Shown piece by piece: positions 62,101-64,000 of a DNA stretch of 64,000 nucleotides. This DNA comes from Yponomeuta sedellus (Eukaryota > Arthropoda > Insecta > Lepidoptera > Yponomeutidae). The position numbers and the translations under genes were made by a program. Within the stretch, counting starts at the first letter, position 1, and every line of letters begins with the position of its first letter. Location of the stretch: positions 16,163,680-16,227,679 of the forward strand of contig OW203734.1 of the NCBI GenBank assembly GCA_934045075.1. Direction: 5' to 3'. The notes under the pieces were generated by a model. The model was not told the DNA's origin and searched no databases. It saw only the letters and a program-made list of their open reading frames with translations.

Positions 62101-64000
62101 GGTTTTTTCCACAAAGTGCACAGCCATAGCTCCTAAAAATCACTTGCAAAATGATTGAGATTGTAAGATAAGAATATTCTTTATTGTATACCGGAAAATT
62201 TATACAGAACAGAAGATAAGATACAATTGGCAGCCTTATTACTAATTAAAGCAATTTCTTCCAGGCAACCTCAAATCGGAGAATTTGCCGAAGGAGAAAT
62301 AGATTGTACAGACATTTTTGGCAAATTCGAGCTGGAAAAAAAATTTGTTTCTCACTAGCGCTAGTCTACTCCCTGTAACTTCTTAGACAACCGAAGAAGA
62401 GAAATAAGATTTGATTCTGATATACTTTACTTTATCGCGGAAACTAGAGGTGCTTCGGGAATAGCTTTTTTTATAAAAGTTACTTACATGCTTAGATGTA
62501 CCAAAACAATATAAACAATATGTAGACAGACGACATACAGTTGTGGAAATGGCAGACACAGAATCCTTGGATGCGGAAGCAACCTTGATCGTGAAATATT
62601 TTTTTTATTGAATCAGCCTCAGTCAACCTATAATTACATGTCAAGTAAAATACGCTACTCTTATGCGAACGGCGCACTGATTAGGACGCCAATTATTGAG
62701 TCTTAAAAATTCGTGCGTGCAATATCTGTCCGTACCGACATTGCCCGACCCGATAACGCACACAAGAATAATTATCGGGACGTGCATTTCTGGCTGCACA
62801 TTACCTAACCATACATTATAGTAACCCTATAGTTAGTAAAGATAGACCTGATATTTACGCACCTAGCCTCATAGTTGGGCCATTGTATATAGCAAAAGCT
62901 GAGGTATGTTAACACTTCAGATTATAGGGGTTTCCTCACTATGTTTTTTTTTATCGTTAGCGAGTGGTATTGCTACTATAATTCCACAAGTGACCCTGCA
63001 CGCTGACGCACCAATAGTTTACAATCGTTGCAAATTAGTATTAGTAGTTTGACAGTTACACAAATTGAATCGCTCAGGATTTGGTGTTTTTGTTTGCAAA
63101 TCATAATCATTATTGCATGTCATGGTAATAGTACAGGCGGTAATAATAAATAATTCTTGTTCCACATGACACCCTGTAAGGGTGCAACAGGGTGTCATGT
63201 GGAACTTTGCTAAAACTATATATCTACTTTTATATTTATTGTTACCTACCTCAATGTGATAAGTTTCATCTGGCATGTGGATGATACCTGTGATGACTCC
63301 ATCTTCCAAGTGAAGTTTTACATCAGACTTAGTCTCGCCGAACACACGGCCAGTGTAGTAGTTGTTGCGTTCTAATTGAAGTGAAGATTAGTATATGGTA
63401 GACAACTGTCGTTTGTTTTGTGCACACTCTTAGTATCTTATTGTTATAAACACCTAGTAGGTGATATTGATTTTTCTTAAAAGCAGGCAACTACGTAAAC
63501 CTGAGTTTATGTTAAATATAAATGTCGTCGTCGTCGTCAGGCTATACTAGTCCACTGCTGGACATAGACAATGTAAATGTAAGGGACATAAATAATTTAG
63601 ATACCACCGTTAAAGTTACTGCTAAAGTTATAGTTACTGCAATAATCTTATGAGAATTTTTATATATATAATATAAAGAAACTAGAACAACAATGAACAA
63701 AAATACAATTCAATGGCATTGCAAAACATTTCTTGGTTTCTCGCATTTAAGAAATTCAAAACAACTACCTTCTGGTTTAAGTAAACGCATAAATGGGAGC
63801 TATTAAAGGGATGCATGTAAGGCCTATAATTGCATAATCGGTATGCATTCTGTTGATGTTCCTTAATAAATAAAATACATACCAACATGAACAGTAGTCT
63901 CTTTTCCATCGCCGTCAACAGTGTAAGCCTTGAAGTTCTCATGCAAAACCGAACTATGTGGATGCAGGATCAACCTGAAGTCTTTCCCCAGTGTTTTGAA
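38092..64000 (-). CDS. Tace: ADAM17/TACE-type metalloprotease, 5' end outside window
   Basis: Type I membrane sheddase of the ADAM family. Sixteen exons on the minus strand splice in phase to 2190 nt (729 residues plus stop), starting inside the prodomain at the window edge. In order: prodomain, cysteine switch RVCGY, acidic linker with furin site RVKR, reprolysin domain with zinc motif [12 protein letters not shown] and Met-turn YLMY, short disintegrin domain, Cys-rich membrane-proximal domain, the amphipathic juxtamembrane segment [16 protein letters not shown] (ADAM17 CANDIS), one TM helix and a ~58-residue tail. Lack of a classical ADAM Cys-rich/EGF array and the CANDIS-like segment point to ADAM17 rather than ADAM10 or ADAM9 types. 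Signal peptide and first prodomain exons lie right of the window. Convergent with the dynein gene. Confidence 0.95.
38261..39503 (+). mobile_element. Mariner-family DNA transposon in the last TACE intron
   Basis: 1243 bp bounded by ~27-bp inverted repeats (GGCTGCTACTTATGTGTGCGG at the left, CCGCATACATAAGTAGCAGCC at the right) with TA on both sides (38259-38260 and 39504-39505). Near complete in length; oriented opposite to the host gene. Confidence 0.93.
38396..39354 (+). pseudogene. Broken mariner transposase
   Basis: SETMAR-like mariner transposase. The N-terminal helix-turn-helix part ([17 protein letters not shown]) ends in an in-frame TGA near 38469 and a one-base frameshift near 38535. 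The long open stretch from 38602 then reads [20 protein letters not shown]. The first catalytic Asp ([11 protein letters not shown], ~38870-38905) lies in another frame between two further frameshifts, with a TAA after it. The second and third catalytic Asp are in frame: ILHHDN and, 34 residues later, APND (DD34D). Clearly non-functional. Confidence 0.92.
39660..39985 (+). mobile_element. SINE-like repeat S
   Basis: GTTACGAACCCTTGCGAATTCG ... GAAGAAAAACATCATGAGGA; shared with 59560-59830. Confidence 0.6.
40206..40315 (-). CDS. Tace: TACE exon Tw15 (cytoplasmic tail)
   Basis: [20 protein letters not shown], then [16 protein letters not shown] and a split Arg. Basic stop-transfer cluster followed by HPSSPRK, comparable to the membrane-proximal tail of ADAM17. 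Acceptor CTACAG, donor GTCAGT. Confidence 0.92.
40375..40460 (-). mobile_element. LINE 3' fragment
   Basis: GTGTCCCACTGCTGGGCAAA GG on plus; minus frame [21 protein letters not shown] related piece is at 62020-62110. Confidence 0.65.
41262..41417 (-). CDS. Tace: TACE exon Tw14 (juxtamembrane helix and TM segment)
   Basis: 52 codons: [20 protein letters not shown], then [20 protein letters not shown] and [12 protein letters not shown]. The amphipathic segment around VVERFWDI corresponds to CANDIS, used for substrate recognition in ADAM17. The following hydrophobic run is the single TM helix. Acceptor CCTCAG, donor GTGAGT. Confidence 0.95.
41948..42300 (+). mobile_element. Dispersed repeat R
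   Basis: ACTGCTGGGGGACGGGTCTC ... GAGACGGTCACCCATCCTGA ... CTAGGCCACGAGTGCT. Ends ~15 bp from the TACE exon Tw13 donor. Confidence 0.8.
42317..42432 (-). CDS. Tace: TACE exon Tw13 (membrane-proximal domain)
   Basis: [20 protein letters not shown], then [19 protein letters not shown]. Acceptor CTCCAG, donor GTACAG. A dispersed repeat (41948-42300) comes within ~15 bp of the donor. Confidence 0.94.
42972..43083 (-). CDS. Tace: TACE exon Tw12 (membrane-proximal domain)
   Basis: [20 protein letters not shown], then [17 protein letters not shown]. Cys pattern matches GKCKDGKCIPFCE...SCAC of ADAM17. Acceptor CCACAG, donor GTACGT. Confidence 0.95.
43375..43500 (+). mobile_element. RTE-like LINE 3' end
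   Basis: CAGTGGCATGTCTTGGGAGG ... TACAGCAGTGGACTGAAACC then ATGATGATGACG tail. Confidence 0.7.
43837..43963 (-). CDS. Tace: TACE exon Tw11 (disintegrin / membrane-proximal domain)
   Basis: [20 protein letters not shown], then [20 protein letters not shown] and [11 protein letters not shown] is a hallmark of ADAM17. A ~98-bp tandem repeat lies just before its acceptor (minus sense). Donor GTGAGT. Confidence 0.95.
43975..44405 (-). repeat. ~98-bp tandem repeat, 4.3 copies
   Basis: Unit GCTCGTGATGACTTAAAGCT ... GTGTGTGTGGTTGACTCATA starts within ~12 bp of the TACE Tw11 acceptor. The last part of the acceptor region (TTTGCA followed by a GT-rich run) is also part of the unit. Confidence 0.88.
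44764..44833 (-). CDS. Tace: TACE exon Tw10 (disintegrin domain)
   Basis: [20 protein letters not shown], then AVC and a split Ser. Four Cys in the disintegrin spacing (CCxxxC). Acceptor TTGCAG, donor GTGAGC. Confidence 0.94.
45060..45295 (+). mobile_element. SINE-like dispersed repeat
   Basis: AAAATCGTGAGGAAACCTAAG ... ATTGCCAATCAGCAGTGAGC, motifs frequent in lepidopteran SINE tails. Lies between TACE exons Tw10 and Tw9. Confidence 0.55.
45425..45563 (-). CDS. Tace: TACE exon Tw9 (end of catalytic, start of disintegrin domain)
   Basis: [20 protein letters not shown], then [20 protein letters not shown] and CDAGLL. FCGN...EGEECD-type disintegrin opening. Acceptor TTCTAG, donor GTAGGG. Confidence 0.95.
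45760..46311 (-). repeat. Decayed tandem copies of the Tw8 exon / intron junction
   Basis: On the minus strand the end of exon Tw8 (TATGACGTCAACAATAAG) and the next ~100 nt of intron recur three times, plus a partial ~47-bp internal duplication (46160-46255). The copied donor positions at 46118, 45974 and 45821 read CT, GC and GC instead of the GT at the authentic site (46311). Spacing is 193, 144 and 153 bp. Confidence 0.93.
46312..46547 (-). CDS. Tace: TACE exon Tw8 (zinc-binding active site)
   Basis: [20 protein letters not shown], then [20 protein letters not shown], then [20 protein letters not shown] and [12 protein letters not shown] supplies the three zinc His and catalytic Glu; YLMY holds the Met-turn. 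The 3' ~50 nt of this exon and the following intron are repeated downstream (45760-46311) with broken donors. Donor GTGAGT. Confidence 0.96.
46745..46900 (-). mobile_element. LINE 3' UTR tail
   Basis: Minus strand copy of the family at 25605-25765 (AAGAGATCGCTTCTAGCTAT ... ACAATACAGAGTTCTAATCT). Confidence 0.75.
47728..47878. mobile_element. Short MITE with TAAAGCCGGCTT ends
   Basis: About 150 bp with ~33-bp imperfect inverted repeats (TAAAGCCGGCTTTTGACTAT / its mate at 47845-47878). TACE intron. Confidence 0.8.
48784..48922 (-). CDS. Tace: TACE exon Tw7 (catalytic domain)
   Basis: [20 protein letters not shown], then [20 protein letters not shown] and GGICTP. CLAHLFT and [10 protein letters not shown] are strongly conserved in ADAM17. 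Acceptor CCCCAG, donor GTTAGA. Confidence 0.95.
48923..50665 (-). other. TACE intron between Tw7 and the LINE
   Basis: AT-rich, no exons seen. A 19-bp exact direct repeat CAAATACCGATAAATGCTT occurs at 49277-49295 and 49455-49473, with a short hairpin (GTCTAGCTAGCCACGTGGTA / TACCATGTGGCTAGAC) between. Confidence 0.6.
50827..53772 (-). CDS. Retrotransposon ORF2, AP endonuclease / reverse transcriptase
   Basis: Open from the codon after the ORF1 TAG (53772) to TAA at 50827-50829, 981 residues. The first in-frame ATG is only at 53553, already inside the endonuclease domain, so upstream in-frame residues ([19 protein letters not shown]) are needed for a complete fold. Endonuclease motifs: [27 protein letters not shown] motifs: [48 protein letters not shown] (FADD catalytic box). 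C-terminal part: [15 protein letters not shown] and [11 protein letters not shown], as in the many insect RTE/Jockey-like elements. No frameshift or internal stop. Confidence 0.93.
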   Translation of the reverse strand, partial: QTATPPPKNKNKINKTRTHKTTLPVRLVPAEENDQHPPRKATISICALNIRSLRTESKIKEFEHALQDIRWDIMGLSEVRIPGEDIEEREGYILYYTGEKNGQHGIGFAIKKKWKNYIEDIHSESNRVATLNIKISETLKISVIQAYAPTKEKSQEEIELFYIDIEKAIQSAYKEIYLIGDFNAKVGKRQPGEEKVMGKYHYGERNERGKLLVNMALQHGLHITNTYFMHKDKKRWTWISPCGNKNEIDFILTNKMDRIKNTEVLVQSKFNTDHRLVRCEVWLENLKTKRTRYKTPMTRNIPYEAYQRLRDIYEANTNEETEETHELVQRQYDKFETTLQKTVEQITKETKSTRKSNVFTEKTLKLLEERNNLKNIDGKTKDQKTKLTKLYRRAKKAMEIDIKKYKTNIYKNSILQTGGLKKGEKHLNHPKKWIHKLYNKEGTEIKNRKDLIETATKFYRELYTSGRDINENGPNQQIYRNNEEIPPILADEVLKAIKSLQNDKSPGKDGISNEIIKAIKDLVTPKLTLLFNYIINHKEIPTQWAHSEITILYKKGDKKDIGNYRPISLMSNIYKIFAKILLDRITKKIDENQPLEQAGFRSGFSTIDHLHTTNQVIEKYTEFNKNLYLCFIDYKKAFDSVQHDAIWRALNEQGIEKPYIEILKTIYHNSTAAIKLERTGNHFNIEKGVRQGDPISAKLFISILESVMNKIDWHEMGININGKLLSHLRFADDILLFSETAVEMTEMIKSLKTESKKVGLEINEQKTKLMTNSEESPITIDGSTIQYVKKYIYLGQHISFNNKTTQEIDRRITKTWNRYWSLKDIFKNQEIPIELKKKIADTVLLPCLTYGCQTWSLNKQHIKKLKVCQRAIERSMINIKRCEKIRNETIRNKTKVIDCAEFIQKQKWNWAGHIMRMKDDRWTKRTTEWYPKDGKRGKGRPNRRWADDIEKEAGSTWPRITMQRVEWEYLGEAFAQKWAAN
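53773..54555 (-). CDS. Retrotransposon ORF1, coiled-coil RNA-binding protein
   Basis: 260 residues ending in TAG. Residues ~35-65 form a coiled coil ([19 protein letters not shown]). These are followed by an L1-ORF1-like RRM/C-terminal region ([16 protein letters not shown], then [20 protein letters not shown]). Known relatives form a trimeric nucleic-acid chaperone. The last ~60 residues are basic and Ser/Gln-rich. The same frame continues open beyond its TAG into ORF2. Confidence 0.9.
   Translation of the reverse strand: METQMQLLFEKLDERMLKQTEVITANIKCLMEEIYGRRMSDLESENQKLKSQLNDLENKVKIQTRTNKENNIILYGIHEENPENLLDKVIDVLNTNTNMEISKRDIDFARRIGKGDKTRPTLVRLVNKHTKIGILKNKRLMKNITVDEDYPKEILEIRKQLRQSVKIEKEKGNDAFIKYDKLIVKERKSNKENKQLTELESPTELPGTSRGTKRLLSPKNPNKQSEEHKNEQQSKINKTNAFEILRAGAYMDSTKKQNTW
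55752..56218 (-). mobile_element. ~470-bp MITE-like element, copy 2
   Basis: Reverse-complement copy of 32811-33286, in the TACE intron just downstream (minus sense) of exon Tw6. Differs by scattered substitutions. Target-site duplication not clear here. Confidence 0.85.
56307..56441 (-). CDS. Tace: TACE exon Tw6 (catalytic domain)
   Basis: 45 codons: [20 protein letters not shown], then [24 protein letters not shown]...WDV...LLE is the ADAM17 signature here. Acceptor CTACAG, donor GTAACT. Confidence 0.95.
56480..56560 (-). mobile_element. LINE 3' UTR tail, short
   Basis: TATTCTTTATTGTATCCACCAG on plus; truncated member of the 25605-25765 family. Confidence 0.65.
56818..56877 (-). CDS. Tace: TACE exon Tw5 (catalytic domain)
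   Basis: 20-codon exon, [20 protein letters not shown], phase 0 to 0, matching IELIDRVDDIYRNTSW of ADAM17. Acceptor TTTCAG, donor GTTAGT. Confidence 0.93.
56933..57050. mobile_element. Short MITE with TAACTAGCGCCA ends
   Basis: 118 bp, ~35-bp inverted arms (TAACTAGCGCCATCAATGGA and mate) around an A/T loop. TACE intron 55 bp upstream of Tw5 (minus sense). Confidence 0.82.
57055..57205 (+). repeat. Dispersed repeat end
   Basis: GTTTCATGTAAATCCGTTCAGCCG ... CACAAACTTTTAAATTTATAATATTAGGA-type ending (split here for brevity). Confidence 0.6.
57304..57653 (-). CDS. Tace: TACE exon Tw4 (acidic linker, furin site, start of catalytic domain)
   Basis: 116 codons plus split Gly. After ~20 residues comes a strongly acidic, low-complexity stretch ([17 protein letters not shown], later [10 protein letters not shown]), then the proprotein convertase site RVKRQS, then [20 protein letters not shown] opening the reprolysin domain. 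The acidic/Asn-rich linker is much longer than in human ADAM17. Acceptor placed at GACGCAG/GC (57654) because it gives the right phase; ACAAG/AC three codons upstream is a possible alternative. Donor GTAAGT. Confidence 0.9.
57860..57881. repeat. Perfect 22-bp palindrome
   Basis: AGGTGACATTG/CAATGTCACCT. A second imperfect palindrome (CGAATTTTCATAATAAACTA... ) lies at 57738-57781, related to 37358-37398. Confidence 0.85.
58370..58520 (-). mobile_element. SINE-like repeat S, minus
   Basis: TAGCCTCGTAGTTAGGCCAT ... CACAGTTAGCGAGGGGTATT on plus; paralogous to 62845-62985. Confidence 0.65.
58587..58942 (+). mobile_element. Dispersed repeat R
   Basis: Same family as 41948-42300, with a short terminal duplication of CTAGGCCACGAGCGCT. 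Confidence 0.8.
59560..59830 (+). mobile_element. SINE-like repeat S with internal tandem array
   Basis: CCCAGGTTCGATCTCCACTG B-box-like start, GTGAAGGAAAACATCGTGAG body. Contains the 19-bp x 4 array at 59629-59704. Confidence 0.65.
59629..59704 (+). repeat. 19-bp tandem repeat, 4 copies
   Basis: GAGTCATTAGTACATGCCC x4, identical, no spacers. Confidence 0.95.
60614..60752 (-). CDS. Tace: TACE exon Tw3 (prodomain, cysteine switch)
   Basis: [20 protein letters not shown], then [20 protein letters not shown] and YVKEGK. The Cys in PRVCGY is the inhibitory switch that binds the catalytic zinc in the zymogen. Acceptor TTGCAG, donor GTGAGT. Confidence 0.95.
60885..61080 (-). mobile_element. tRNA-Gly-derived SINE, family 3, second copy
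   Basis: Same family as 22490-22690: CGGTAGCGCATCTGCCTGCC and GGGTTCGAATCCCGGCTGGG on the minus strand, body with GGTATCCTATTGTGGGGCCA. TACE intron upstream of Tw3's donor side. Confidence 0.87.
61183..61210. repeat. Perfect 28-bp palindrome
   Basis: ACCATCGATAAAAT followed directly by ATTTTATCGATGGT; weaker CATCGATA sites sit just upstream. Confidence 0.88.
62020..62110 (-). mobile_element. LINE 3' fragment
   Basis: GTCCCACTGCAGAGCTCAGG CCTTCTCTCAGAGAGAATG on plus, a frequent lepidopteran repeat end. Confidence 0.65.
62160..62290 (-). mobile_element. LINE 3' UTR tail
   Basis: Plus strand TATTCTTTATTGTATACCGG ... CAATTTCTTCCAGGCAACCT; member of the 25605-25765 family. Confidence 0.72.
62845..62985 (-). 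mobile_element. SINE-like repeat S, minus
   Basis: TAGCCTCATAGTTGGGCCAT ... TCGTTAGCGAGTGGTATTGC on plus; same family as 58370-58520. Confidence 0.65.
63159..63205. repeat. Perfect 19-bp stem-loop in a TACE intron
   Basis: GTTCCACATGACACCCTGT pairs exactly with ACAGGGTGTCATGTGGAAC around a 9-nt loop, 44 bp from exon Tw2 donor. Confidence 0.9.
63250..63371 (-). CDS. Tace: TACE exon Tw2 (prodomain)
   Basis: [20 protein letters not shown], then [20 protein letters not shown] and E. Matches the GHVxGE...VxAHxxDG...YHxEP prodomain pattern. Acceptor AATTAG, donor GTAGGT. Confidence 0.93.
63883..64000 (-). CDS. Tace: TACE exon Tw1 (prodomain, partial at window edge)
   Basis: Reads [20 protein letters not shown], then [19 protein letters not shown], like the FKLYL...NFKVVVVDG prodomain segment of ADAM17. 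Ends one base into Glu before GTATGT. The 5' end is cut by the window. Confidence 0.92.

Larger units (their letters stand above)
61680..62815. mobile_element. Possible old DNA transposon remnant
   Basis: Both ends carry inverted GCACGTCCCRATAAT-like sequence and several CCCGATAACG motifs (61685-61815 and 62690-62815). The middle holds a LINE tail. Boundaries uncertain. Confidence 0.4.

Overview
The window comes from an insect nuclear genome, most likely a moth or butterfly (Lepidoptera). Small GC-rich exons sit in AT-rich introns packed with repeats typical of that order: RTE/Jockey-like LINE 3' ends, tRNA-derived SINEs, many short foldback MITEs and a mariner. No bacterial genes, operons, rRNA or CRISPR arrays are present.

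Two convergent, conserved genes account for nearly all coding sequence. On the plus strand (793-36579) lies the 3' part of cytoplasmic dynein heavy chain (DYNC1H1 / Drosophila Dhc64C type), read here as 33 coding positions with consistent splice phases and ending at a TGA at 36577-36579. It runs from AAA4 through stalk coiled coil 1, the microtubule-binding domain, coiled coil 2, AAA5, AAA6 and the C-terminal domain. On the minus strand (64000 down to 38092) lies an ADAM17/TACE-type metalloprotease in 16 exons, open at its 5' end. It runs from the prodomain with a cysteine switch and furin site through the catalytic domain ([12 protein letters not shown]), disintegrin and cysteine-rich membrane-proximal domains, one TM helix and a short tail. 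The two genes meet tail to tail near 38.0 kb, with opposed poly(A) signals about 30 bp apart.

Three observations stand out. (1) The core of the dynein microtubule-binding domain is encoded twice, by homologous exons at 7830-8025 and 9371-9569 with identical phases. Including both or neither shifts the frame, so they are candidate mutually exclusive exons giving two track-binding surfaces. (2) In three exons of two genes (dynein 3214-3422 and 26789-27075; TACE 46312-46547) the exon 3' end plus the start of its intron is repeated in tandem 4-5 times into the intron. The copied 5' splice sites are intact in dynein and decayed in TACE. (3) A complete 4.26-kb non-LTR retrotransposon (50679-54938) has a perfect 13-bp target-site duplication. 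Its ORF1 and ORF2 are both open and lie in one frame, separated only by a single UAG.

Other mobile DNA includes a broken mariner (38261-39503), a Harbinger-type element (5104-6115), a MITE nested in another MITE just after the dynein stop codon, and a 470-bp element that inserted at a dynein 5' splice site and appears to have duplicated the donor sequence. Exon calls rest on remembered family similarity and splice-phase arithmetic; no alignment or transcript data were available.
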